Shown: positions 1-8,520 of the stretch, piece by piece
Numbering within the stretch: position 1 is the first letter of the stretch
How the letters are laid out: each line of letters begins with the position of its first letter
Assembly (NCBI GenBank): GCA_010093685.1
Contig: MU006217.1
Span: forward strand, 1-22,745
Direction: 5' to 3'
Length of the DNA: 22,745 bases
Origin: Ophiobolus disseminans
Taxonomy: Eukaryota > Ascomycota > Dothideomycetes > Pleosporales > Phaeosphaeriaceae
Program-made: the position numbers and the translations under genes
Notes under the pieces: generated by a model
Database searches by the model: none
Told to the model about the DNA's origin: nothing
The model's input: only the letters and a program-made list of their open reading frames with translations

Positions 1-93
1 AAAGTTAGTCTGCTCTCTTGCTCTAGATAGACTCTATCGAATTCATTACGGTTAAACCTAGCCTTTCTGCAGTCTTCTGCCTAGCCCCTTACA
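1..93 (+). mobile_element. Ty3/gypsy LTR, 3' end fragment
   Basis: This 93-bp stretch matches 17824-17916, the end of a complete gypsy LTR in the same window, with scattered differences. Both end in CCCCTTACA, and the complete LTR begins with a mutated TGTAAG, so the TGTAAG/CTTACA inverted ends define the boundary at 93. From 94 the sequence becomes copia sequence in the opposite orientation. A gypsy element therefore inserted into a copia copy, and the rest of that gypsy lies left of the window. TTCGT (94-98) would be the right-hand target duplication, but its partner is outside the window. Confidence 0.75.
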
Positions 94-820
94 TTCGTTA
101 GGATAGGTGTCCTTAACAGCAAGGATAAACTAATAGACAATGCCCTGCTTTAGGAGCACAAGCTTGAGGTCATTAAGCTTATTAAGAGCTGCCTGAAACT
201 TGTTAGTAAAGTTCTAGGTTGTTAGGCAGCTGCTACAGCGGAGCTTAAAAAAATTGCTCTATGCGCTGCAGGCCTCATTGAGGCCTTCGTCCTAGTACCG
301 GCGTATAATCTTAGCGTACATAGCAGCGGCTAAGCTAAGGCCTTAAACTGCTTCAAAGACATTGCGCGGTAGGGTCTAGACGAGAGTTATCTAGAGGACT
401 CTATTAAGCTTTTTCCAGTACTTAATGCGCTTAACCTGCTTCTCTACTGCCTTCTTAATGTTTGCGTTTATAGAGCGGCGGCTGTCGTCAAAGTCCTTGC
501 GTTTGGCTAGTGTATTAACGTGCTCTGTATTGCTAGGATCTATATTAGATATATCGAGTAGAGTAGGTTTAGGAATTAGGCCTGCATATGAGGGCAGTTC
601 TAGGATAGTTTTAGTGCTATCTAGCACCTTAGTGGCGTTATAAATTGTGGCGTACACCTTTATAGAGGAGTTCTACTAATAGAAGTTACTGCCTGTAACA
701 TTAAGCTTTGGCACAAAGGCCGCGCTGTCGTAGATGCCTATAATAGGACAATTAACAGTCAATTTAGGGAGAGTTAGGTAAAAAGTGGGGGCTACTAGCG
801 TGTCCCACTAACGTCCGAAA
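94..820 (-). pseudogene. copia gag N-terminal relic
   Basis: This is the minus-strand frame of the copia gag start. The clearest open stretch (391-657, 88 codons) is nearly identical to codons at 8659-8925 of the complete element, with about ten substitutions such as Asp/Asn and Ala/Thr. The frame continues on both sides through TAG codons. The ATG cannot be identified because the likely start region contains only GTG or mutated codons. The far end is cut by a gypsy LTR, so RNA-binding, protease and later domains are missing. Confidence 0.65.
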
Positions 821-936
821 AAATAGAGTAAAATTGTAAGTTGCGCCCTGCAGAATACGCTGCAAATAAGGCTACAATTGAATTGCGATCTTGCAATAAA
901 GGTAGCGCTTAATAGCTTAAAACAGGCGTTATAACC

Positions 937-1068
937 TAATAATCTAAGAGAGAAAGTAGGCGAACTGAGTGATAGATTGTAAGGCTACGAGGCTTAAAGG
1001 GAAGAGCAGAATAACGCTAGTCCAACCTAAGTGGAGCTAAGCCCTCACTGGCTTAGCACCTGCGAACA
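937..1068 (-). repeat. copia 5' LTR (copy A)
   Basis: Read on the minus strand, it begins TGTTCGCAGG and ends GATTATTA followed by GGTTATAACGCC. It matches the LTRs at 8246-8379 and 13302-13435. It is 132 bp rather than 134 because the start reads TGTTCGC where the others read TGTATTCGC. The final TA is CA in the 3' LTR of copy B, so the canonical TG...CA ends were probably altered by a CpA-to-TpA change. Confidence 0.8.
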
Positions 1069-2347
1069 AAAACTCTAGGCACGCTTTCTGGATCCTAGAT
1101 AACTTCTCTGGCCTGGCGCTTGCAGCGCTCTGATCGGGTGCTGCCTCTATCGCCTAATCCGTCTCATTAACCTCTATCTCCTCGTCTGTCTCTAGCTTAT
1201 CGTCTGCCTCCTTGTCTATCTGCTCGTCTATCTGCTCGTCTATCTCGTCTACCTCGGCTTCTCTCTCTTCTGCTTCTTCTCCTGCTGCCCTCTCTGCTTT
1301 ATAGACTAACGCCTTCTATGCCTTGCGCTGCTGTCGCTTAAACCGGTACTACGGGCTTTTCTATACGTGCTCCTTCTACGTACGTGCAAAAAACATCAAC
1401 ACCTGCTGCTAAGGCTGCATGTGCTTAACAATGGCATCTTTGTCTATATACGGCTGCAGTGGCTAGTACCGCGTCTAGTGCTTCTCTGTTCGAATCGCCT
1501 CTAGCCGCACAAACACGCCTACTCGTTCAATCGCTAATATCTAGCTAAACCGCGTGAGCTTAGCTATAGCCGCCTAGATCGCTGCTTCTACCGGCTCGGC
1601 CTCGTTGTTGCTCCTTAGGTCAGGCTCGGCCACTAGCTCCTTAATACACGCTATTAAGTCGGCCCGCTCTATGCCTACTAAGTACGGCAGCCACTGCGTC
1701 CGCTCTACCTACGGGTTCACCTCGTCGCGCTCGCCCTCCTGGATCGTGCTCTGCGCGCGCCTCTCGACGTTCTCCTACGCTCGCTCTATAGCCTCGCCTA
1801 CCCGCGCCTACGCTGCGTCGCCGTCTACGGGCGCGGTGCCTGCTCCCTCTCCCTCCTAGCTAGGTAGCTGGACTTCGAAGTACTGCGACCCGTAGCGGCT
1901 GCCAAACAACCGCTGGCAATACACGCGCGCGTACGCGTTGTCTACCTGCGCATGTACTCTCTGCTTCTTTGTCTAACTTAGCCGCCCGCGCTTCTAGCTT
2001 GCTAACTACCTATGTTTCACGCGCTAGTGTTTCCGTATAGCCTCTTTGCTTCTTGCTACGTACTAGCAGGAGCTAGAGTCTACCTAGCACAACATCCTAT
2101 CTGCATACACTAGCAGCTGCAGCACGGGCTTAGGTATACTACCTAGTACCTCGAGCTCGCTTAGATACTAGATTAACCCCGCCTAGCTGCGAACGTACTA
2201 GCTGACTACCTCCGCCTCCTTGCGACTAATCTTGTGTTACTCCTGTAGATAGCCTTTAATCTGCTCTAGCTATACTGCATACCTGCACTCTCTGCATGCT
2301 GCTACGCTGTACTTAGCTACGTGCTCGAAATATTGTTGCTTAGACAT
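1069..2347 (-). pseudogene. OrsD/DUF3505-like protein, N-terminal part, RIP-mutated and copia-disrupted
   Basis: A single minus-strand frame runs from an ATG at 2347 (MSKQQYFEHV...) down to 1069, broken only by TAG/TAA where Trp or Gln is expected. The N-terminus has a C-x2-C pair (residues 18 and 21) and further Cys and His residues spaced like two degraded C2H2-type units, one of whose His positions now reads Tyr. The next block contains the run FGSRYGSQYFEVQ. This layout resembles the fungal OrsD (orsellinic acid/F9775 cluster protein D, DUF3505) family. The C-terminal portion visible here is acidic (Glu/Asp/Ala rich), ends KACLEF, and is then cut by a copia LTR. In the family, more conserved sequence would follow, but that is outside the window. 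Family assignment is from recognition of conserved blocks, not a search. The biochemical role is not established, and it need not have anything to do with orsellinic acid here. Confidence 0.62.
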
Positions 2348-2351
2348 ATTA

Positions 2352-2880
2352 AAACGCTTGCGTACTACTACCCTTAACGCGCTGCTACTCTTGACGTGCT
2401 GCTACTCTTAGCGTGCTGCTGCTCTTAATGCGCTGCTGCTCTTGACACGGCGTTGCGCTGCTGCCCTTAATGCGCTGCTCCTCTTAACGCGCTACTGCTC
2501 TCGACGTGCAGTTACTCTTAACGCGCTACTGCTCCCGACACGGCGTTGCGCTACTGCTCTTAACGCGCTACTGCTCTTAACACAGCGTTGCGCTGCTGCT
2601 ATTAGCGTGCTGCTGCTCTTAGCGCGCTGCTGCTCTCTGCACTACGTTGCTCTCGACACTGCGTTGCTCTCGACACGGCGTTGCGCTGCTGCTATTAACG
2701 TGCTGCTGCTATTAACGTGCTGCTGCTATTAACGTGCTGCTGCTATTAACGTGCTGCTGCTATTAACGTGCTGCTGCTATTAACGTGCTGCTGCTATTAA
2801 CGTGCTGCTGCTATTAACGTATTGCCCTCGATGCGCTGCTGCTGCTATTAACGTGCTGCTGCTATTGACGCGTAGCTCCC
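2352..2880. repeat. GCTGCT-rich tandem array upstream of the OrsD-like gene
   Basis: This is an irregular array of about 16-18-bp units built on GCGCTGCTGCTCTTAAC-like words, interspersed with TCGACACGGCGTTGCG-like variants. It starts only a few bases upstream of the ATG of the minus-strand OrsD-like gene, so it would lie in its 5' leader or promoter. A related array is present at 20761-20990. An apparent open frame on the plus strand (2442-2732) consists of repeat translation and is not a gene. Confidence 0.85.
2685..2820. repeat. eight perfect 17-bp units
   Basis: GCTGCTGCTATTAACGT is repeated eight times without a mismatch, with units starting at 2685, 2702, 2719, 2736, 2753, 2770, 2787 and 2804. 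The perfection contrasts with the decayed surroundings and suggests recent expansion. The unit contains no CCA or TGG, the main mutated context in this window, which may also have protected it. Confidence 0.93.
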
Positions 2881-3040
2881 GGCGTTTACTAGTATTTAGG
2901 CGCTGCTAATCTGCGCTCACGAACATTATGACCGTGCAATGTATCTGCAACACTAAACCCTAAACCCTTAACCCTATAGATTCTTACGCTGCAATTCACG
3001 CAGGGCGTGCGCCTACCTGCGCTAAGCTATGTCTTTAAAT
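2881..3040 (+). repeat. Repeat copy 1, core with telomere-like motif
   Basis: The segment from the GCGTTTAC at 2881 to about 3040 aligns with 20990-21160. Shared blocks include GGCGCTGCTAATCTGCGCTC, ACGCAGGGCGTGCGCCTACC and a CCCTAA-type motif (2954-2976, TAAACCCTAAACCCTTAACC). Copy 1 has T or A at many places where copy 2 has C or G, as expected if copy 1 is the more heavily RIP-mutated. Similarity stops near 3041 and resumes at about 7060, which marks an insertion. Confidence 0.75.
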
Positions 3041-3112
3041 ATAGAGTAAATTAGACTGCAGACTAATATTAGTATGTACCTAGGAAGTTTAATAGTATAA
3101 ACCCCCTATTCT

Positions 3113-3200
3113 GAGATATACCCGCCTATACGCGTAGCCACTAGCACTAACATTAAAATAGTACGTTATAACGTACTATTTAGCGCCCTAGGATAGATCT
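3113..3200 (+). repeat. Palindrome cassette A
   Basis: GAGATATAC (3113-3121) is followed 35 bp later by a perfect 26-bp palindrome (3156-3181, AATAGTACGTTATAACGTAC in its centre-left part), then one base, then GCGCCCTAGGATAG. Cassette B at 3488-3575 has the same flanks at the same spacing but a different palindrome. Function is unknown. It may be part of a small non-autonomous element. Confidence 0.6.
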
Positions 3201-3487
3201 ATCTATCCGCGCCCTTATAGTGCAAACGGGCTGCTTGCGCAAACTGCGTTTGTTGTTTAGGTGATTGCAGTCGCGTAATTTCAACCTCGGATATTAACGT
3301 TGTTGGCCTGCCGAGCTGCTTAACTCTAACCCTAAGCACCTTAACTATATATACAATCTTAATGCAAATCCTAGCGACAGTGCAGGGCAGCGCACTAAGT
3401 AATTAGTCTAAAGTACAGCTTGATACAAGCATAGGAACCTACCTTAACCGATACCTTAAAGTTCAATCGACCTAGAGGGGGCGTAAT
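3201..3487. other. Spacer between palindrome cassettes, no gene seen
   Basis: No open frame or recognised domain. It contains a CAAAC...GTTTG inverted repeat around TTGCGCAA (near 3225-3255) and one AACCCTAA telomere-like word. It is absent from repeat copy 2, so it belongs to inserted DNA. Confidence 0.5.
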
Positions 3488-3575
3488 GAGATATACACGC
3501 GCGTATGCGTATATCTAGTCCCTAGCTAACCCCGACTTAGGGCTAAGTCGGGGTCGCGCCCTGGGATAGAGGCTT
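3488..3575 (+). repeat. Palindrome cassette B
   Basis: GAGATATAC (3488-3496) is followed by an 11-bp inverted repeat with a 4-nt loop (3529-3554, ACCCCGACTTA / TAAGTCGGGGT), then one base, then GCGCCCTGGGATAG. Total hairpin length is 26 nt, identical to the palindrome of cassette A, and the flanking anchors match cassette A in spacing. The LINE coding frame begins to be recognisable just after this cassette. Confidence 0.6.
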
Positions 3576-6500
3576 TAAAGAAAACACCTGGGACACATAG
3601 TATAGAGCAGAGGACATAGGCTTAGACTATATCACTATTAGCTTCTTATGCTATACAAAGCACACACAAAGATTCTAAAATCCCCTATAGGACAGACCGT
3701 ACGCGCTACACAAGGCTAACTAGGAAGAGTTTACTACAACTCTTAAGGAACGGATAGAAGGCAAAAACCTAGCTTAAATACTCGAGACTATAAACACTTA
3801 AGTAGACAACTTAGAGCTTAGTGACCTACTTCTACTACAGCAGCTACAAGAGGACCTAGACTACGCGGCAAATCTCCTCACGCAAAGTATTCAAGAGGCT
3901 ACTGCAAAAGCTATCTTAAAAGCTAGATGCTGCGAGCGATCTAAGCCTTAGTAGAATAAAGAGCTAGCAGAACAGAGGAAACAAGCAAGCAAGGCAATAA
4001 GGCTCTAGCAAGCCTTCTCTACGCTAACAAATACAAGGAGAGCAAAAGTTAAGAAGAATTAGTACCTAGAGGCAGTGAAGAAGGCAAAGGCTAGTCACTA
4101 GGACAGTTTTCTGCAGGACGCTAAAGGCAAGGATATCTTCAAAGCGCTTAGCTACATATCGCAAAGAACTACAAGAGCTATCCTAGAGCGTTAATACACG
4201 CAAGGAGGCGAGAGAAGAGTAGCAAAGGAGTTTAAAGAGCAGTGCACTGCCTTTACAACAACTCTTTTCTTAAGTCCTCCTTCTACAAGTACACATCTAC
4301 AGTAGAACAACTACTAGCAAGGCGCATAGGATTAGCAGGAAGAATTAGATAAGATAGAGATGTATAATGCTATCTTCACTAGCTCGCCAACAAAAGCGCT
4401 AGGCACAGATAGGCTCTCTTTTGCGATCCTACGCAGAGCCTACAACGCAGAAAGCAACATCTTCTATCTTCTCTACCGAGCTCTGTTTGCAGCTAGATAC
4501 TATCCTACAGGCTAGAGAGAAGCTGTAGGTGTAATAATTCCAAAAGCAAACAAGAAAGACTACTCTCTACCTAAGGCCTACAGAGTTATCTCTCTTCTTA
4601 ACTGCCTAGGAAAGGCCTCTGAGAAGATTCTAGCTACAAGGCTTAGCTATCTAGCTAAGATAGGAAATCTCCTACAGGAAACACAGATAGGAGGCAGAAA
4701 ACAAAAGTCTGCTCTAGACGCCTGCCTTCTCCTGCAGTCTAAAGTTTAAGAAGCTTAGCAAAAGAAACATACTACTGCACTCCTGTTTATAGACGTAAAG
4801 GGCGCCTTCGACTACGTATCTACAAACTAGCTTCTAGCTATTTGTAAGAAGCTCAAGCTCCCGCTAGCGCTTATTAGGTAGATTAGCTTCTTCCTCTCCT
4901 AGCGCTCTATACAACTAAGGTTTAATAGCTAAAGCTAGCCTCTGCAAATAGTAAGAATAGGCATACCGCAAGGATCGCCTATCTCTTCTATTCTCTTCCT
5001 CCTCTACATTAGAGATATCTGCAAGCTAAGACTAAACACCTTTACCTTCTCCTACATCAACAATATATGTATAGGAGCTAGCGCAGCTTCAACTAATAAG
5101 CTAAAGAAGATACTTAAGAGAACTGCAAAAGCTATACTACAAGAAGCCGCGGAGAGCGCAATTGAATTTAATGTAGAGAAAACAGAGCTTCTCTACGCTA
5201 GCCGCAAAAGAGAGATTACAGCAGAGCCTGTCTAAGTAGAAGAAAGTGCGATCTAACCTAGTAGCTGTGTCTGCTAGCTAGGATTTTTCCTTAATAACAA
5301 ACTTTCCTTCAAGAAACATGTTCAAACAAAGGCGGCAGCAGCGCAGAAAGTCTTCTAGCGTATAAAGAGGCTAGGAAATACATAAAGAGGCCTTAGCACA
5401 CGGGCTACAAGGCTGTTGTATACGGTCTGCGTCTCTTTAATTGCAGACTACGGAGTACAGCTCTAGTAGGGTAAGAGAAAGAACTCTTTGCTAAAGGAGT
5501 ACTAGCTACTACAGAACTTAGTCCTACGTTAGATTCTAGGAGCTTTTAAAGGGTCGCCTACTAAGGCTATAGAAATCGAAGCCGCAATATTGCTAGTTAG
5601 GCTAAGAGCTGAGAAGCTGTGCTACTAATACGCTATTAGAGTTCTATCCTTTGCAAAAGATTACTCTATTAGAAAAGCAATACATAGCCAGCAACAACTA
5701 CGTATCTCTACACAGCTAAGAGAGCTCGTAGAGAGAGTACAAGCGCAAAACAATGTTAAGAAGATCTCGATTCTACTAGCAAAGCCCTAGAGTAAACCTG
5801 CATCTGCTTATGCTACGTTTGCTATCTTAGCAAGCAGCAAATCTGAAATAGCAGAACTTCACAAACAGTGGCTCCGAGGCTAAAGAGATAAGGCTAAAGC
5901 GCCTATCCTAGTATATACTAATAGCTCTAAGATAGGAGAAGAAGTAGCAGCAGGATACTGCTAACTTTTAGTACAAGGCACATACACATAGGCAAAGAAT
6001 ATTAGCCTTAGAACGAGAATAGAGATTATAGACGCTAAGCTAGCGGCAATCCACTAAGCTCTCTAGGACCTATACGATCGAGCTTTACAGGGAGAGGACA
6101 TACACGTCTTTATCGACAGCTAGGCTGCGATAAAACGGCTTCGAAAAATCTCTCTTACAGGAGGCTAGAGGGTCTGTCACGAGATAACAGTGCTTTGCAA
6201 AATGCTCTTATTGCAAAACAACAAGATCTATATATCCTAGGTTCTAGGACACTAGGACATCTAAGGCAATAAGCATGCAGACAGGCTAGCAAAGGCTAGC
6301 CTAAAGAGGAAGGCAAGAAACCCTTTTACCTCTCTAAGCTACCTCAAGAGGAAGGCGAAGAAAGAGATTATAGCTAGCTGGAAACAAGAGTAGAAGAACA
6401 CAAGACAAGCAGAGAAAGGTAGGGCCTACATTACAGCAACATAAGACAGGCCTAAGATCTTATACAAGATGCAGCTTTAAGCTAGGACAAAGAAGACACT

Positions 6501-6804
6501 AGCTGCCTACTACTAGCTTAAGCTAGGAAAGGGCTTCTTTAAGCAATTTTCTATAGCTATTAGCAAAGATAACAAAGGAGAATGCTTTAGGGACTGCAGC
6601 TCTCTACAGACACCTAAACACCTTCTCCTGCACTGCAAACATTACAGAAGGGAGAGAAGAGAGATAAGGGAAGCACTAGACACACCTATCCTTACGCTAC
6701 AACTACTGTTTACTACAGCAAAAGGAAGCGCTACTCTACTAGCCTTTCTTAAGAAAACTAGGATTGCTATAGCTAGCTAGCTGCTCGCAGCAGGAGCTCT
6801 TTAA
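3565..6804 (+). pseudogene. LINE ORF2 (endonuclease end, reverse transcriptase, RNase H), RIP-mutated
   Basis: One frame (codons starting at 3565, 3568 and so on) is maintained for about 1,080 codons, broken only by TAG/TAA, with no frameshift seen. In order: the expected Ser-Asp-His of the endonuclease end reads Leu-Asp-Tyr (3622-3630), and both changes fit CpA-to-TpA. A Pro-Trp-Trp motif reads Pro-stop-stop (3946-3954). Reverse transcriptase spans about 4500-5250, with FIDVKGAFD retained near 4789 but the expected Tyr-x-Asp-Asp reading YINN (5053-5064). RNase H begins with YTNSS (5914-5928) where Tyr-Thr-Asp-Gly-Ser is usual. A GH-stop-DI-stop-GNKHADRLAK block lies at 6247-6300, and a Cys-rich CFRDC...H...C motif at 6583-6645. 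It ends with TAA at 6804. It would have copied its RNA at nicked target DNA, but is now dead. Confidence 0.85.
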
Positions 6805-7023
6805 GAGCTCAGAACGTTAACGAACAAATTGCAAACAAGAAGATACAAGGAGAACAAAGGCAGCGATGCACGACGCAGGTAAAAGACTGCAGCTAATAGC
6901 ACTAAGCTTTATAGCCCTAGGAAAGAGGGATTAGCGAGGCATGCGCAGCGCTCTATAGCCTAAGAGGCTGCATGAGCATTATTGTATGTATGCTAGCAAT
7001 AGATAGTGCAATGTAAATGATTT

Positions 7024-7045
7024 AAAAAAAAAAAAAAAAAAAAAA
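7024..7045 (+). other. LINE poly(A) tail
   Basis: Twenty-two consecutive A residues end the LINE. The sequence after the tract (GACGCGGGAG then a GATAATTTTGATAAGGC-like block) matches the interior of repeat copy 2 around 21150-21190, so the tail marks the 3' insertion junction. Confidence 0.9.
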
Positions 7046-7200
7046 GACGCGGGAGCAGCCGATAATTTTGATAAGGCAAAGCGCTAGGCAGGGGTAATAT
7101 GCTCTAACGCTGCTGATTAGCTGTTACCTCTATTAAGCCCTCGATAGGCATGTGCATATATCTTAGGGACTAGGATAGGGTAGCCTTCCGCCTTATCCCT
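7046..7200 (+). repeat. Repeat copy 1, part distal to the LINE
   Basis: GCGCTAGGCAGGGG and neighbouring words align with 21170-21276, including a shared CATATATCTTAG at the far end at the same distance. With 2350-3040 this rebuilds one repeat copy around the LINE. Similarity is moderate, and the outer boundary near 7200 is approximate. Confidence 0.6.
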
Positions 7201-7314
7201 CACGAGTCTACCCCGCACATAGAACAAGACACACGTTTATAAACAATTATTATTATTTTATTATTAGAACTCTATTATCTAACAACTCTACACATGTACG
7301 CGTCTATTAACTAG

Positions 7315-8021
7315 TACTTTAAGAGTTCTCTTAGCTTCTACAACAATAAAAAAGACAGGCTAAAGCTATCTAAACTGCCGCTAAAACTACATAAGAGCAA
7401 TTGCAAAACACCTAAACAACACTACAAGCGTGTTAAGGAGTAGGAGGCTATAAAGCCTCTACCTTTAAAGGTGCAGAGTAGCGGGTATTACATAACGCAG
7501 GATTACTACACCTCTAATATACTACTATTATATATTAAATAGGTGCACAAAGCTCGCCTTTGTAAGCCTTGCACCTAGCTCCTCTAGGAGGACATTAATC
7601 TGTCACATGGCACTAAAAGCAAAGATAACAAACCTAAAATCTGCGGGTAGCTAACTAGATTGTAGTAGTCTTTTGTCCTAGCTAGTTACCGAATTTAAAC
7701 CCGATTAAAGGCGTATAGCTTATACTCAAACAGCGGGCAAAGCGTCGTATATACTACCCGGAGTTAGGCTAGCGCAAGTAGTATAGCACAAAGAAGCACT
7801 TAAAGGAGATCCTTACTAAAGTATAGGACTTAATTATTATATATGAGATTAGAGATCGCATTGCTGAGATGCCGGAGAGGGTAAAGGAACTCCGCCGTAA
7901 CGGAGGGGAAAAGCTCCGTTATGAAACCTAGTAAAAAACGCGCTCTCAACACTATAAAACCGAGCTATATAGCTATTTATATAGTAATCTACAGCCTTAC
8001 AAGCCCTTACGAGCTCGTTGT
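7315..8021 (+). pseudogene. Degraded coding-like block, function unknown
   Basis: Frame 1 from 7315 to about 7740 shows long open runs with TAG at likely Trp positions. It includes a KWVHKARLCKPC-like stretch (TAG read as Trp) and later SHGTKSKDNKPKICG. From about 7743 a different frame carries a charged stretch, RIAEMPERVKELRRNGGEKL, ending near 8021. This suggests one gene with a frameshift or a lost intron boundary. I do not recognise the family. CxxC and CxxxxxxH spacing hints at metal binding, but this is weak. A spurious match to low-complexity sequence cannot be excluded. Confidence 0.35.
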
Positions 8022-8108
8022 TAAAAAATCAACTTAAACGTTACAAATTCTATCTCTGTATAGCAATTTGTATAGGTAGGGTAAATGCGCGGCATTTAGT
8101 GTTTGCAA

Positions 8109-8172
8109 GCTTACCTAATTGATCACGAATTATTGCCGTACCTAGTAGTGGCTATTTGCAGCTTAGGTAAGC
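8109..8172. repeat. 10-bp inverted repeat
   Basis: GCTTACCTAA (8109-8118) and TTAGGTAAGC (8163-8172) are perfect inverted copies separated by 44 bp, a short distance before the copia 5' LTR. They may be the ends of a small element or chance. No other feature is seen between 8022 and 8245. Confidence 0.4.
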
Positions 8173-8245
8173 ATTAACACCTATGTTGTTCTGCTTAAAT
8201 AGGCACATAGAAACGGGCTTCTATAGCCTAGTAGAGGAGATTCTA

Positions 8246-8379
8246 TGTATTCGCAGGTGCTAAGCCAGTGAGGGCTTAGCTCCACTCAGGTTAGACTAGC
8301 GTCATTCTGCTCTTCTCTTTGAGCCTCGTAGCCTTATAATCTATCACTTAGTTCGCCCACTTTCTCTCTTAGATTATTA
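8246..8379 (+). repeat. copia 5' LTR (copy B)
   Basis: Begins TGTATTCGCAGGTGC and ends AGATTATTA. It matches 13302-13435, which ends AGATTATCA. The terminal CA has become TA here. Sequence after it (GGTTATAACGCC) is shared with copy A and would hold the primer-binding site, but I cannot assign the tRNA. Confidence 0.88.
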
Positions 8380-8520
8380 GGTTATAACGCCTATTTTAAG
8401 CTATTAAGCGCTACCTTTATTGCAAGATCGCAATTCAATTGTAGCCTTATTTGCAGCGTATTCTGCAGGGCGCAACTCACAATTTTACTCTATTTTTTCG
8501 GACGTTAGTGGGACACGCTA

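Larger units (their letters stand above)
94..1068 (-). mobile_element. Ty1/copia fragment (5' LTR plus gag start), copy A
   Basis: The reverse complement is closely similar to 8246-9223, the left end of the complete copia element in this window (975 versus 978 bp). It contains a 5' LTR (937-1068) followed by the first part of gag. It is cut at position 94 by a gypsy LTR end and sits at 1068/1069 inside an OrsD-like gene on the same strand. Copies A and B differ mostly by transitions and carry different damage, so each was mutated independently. The rest of the element presumably lies beyond the gypsy, left of the window. Confidence 0.85.
3565..7045 (+). mobile_element. 5'-truncated LINE (non-LTR) retrotransposon with poly(A)
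   Basis: The element carries the end of an endonuclease domain, reverse transcriptase, RNase H and a C-terminal Cys/His motif in one frame, then a 3' UTR of about 220 bp and a run of 22 A (7024-7045). The layout is that of RNase H-bearing fungal LINEs. Most of the endonuclease is missing at the 5' end, typical of incomplete reverse transcription. It lies within repeat copy 1: the homologous copy at 20761-21276 shows no insertion at the matching point. Confidence 0.85.

Noticed and set aside
1605..1859. Plus-strand 84-codon open frame
   Set aside because: Antisense shadow of the OrsD-like frame on the minus strand.
2442..2732. Plus-strand 96-codon open frame in the tandem array
   Set aside because: Translation of a low-complexity 16-18-bp repeat; no start context or homology.
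2954..2976. True chromosome end
   Set aside because: Only about two to three degenerate CCCTAA words, flanked on both sides by other repeats; at most a subtelomeric or internal telomere-like motif.
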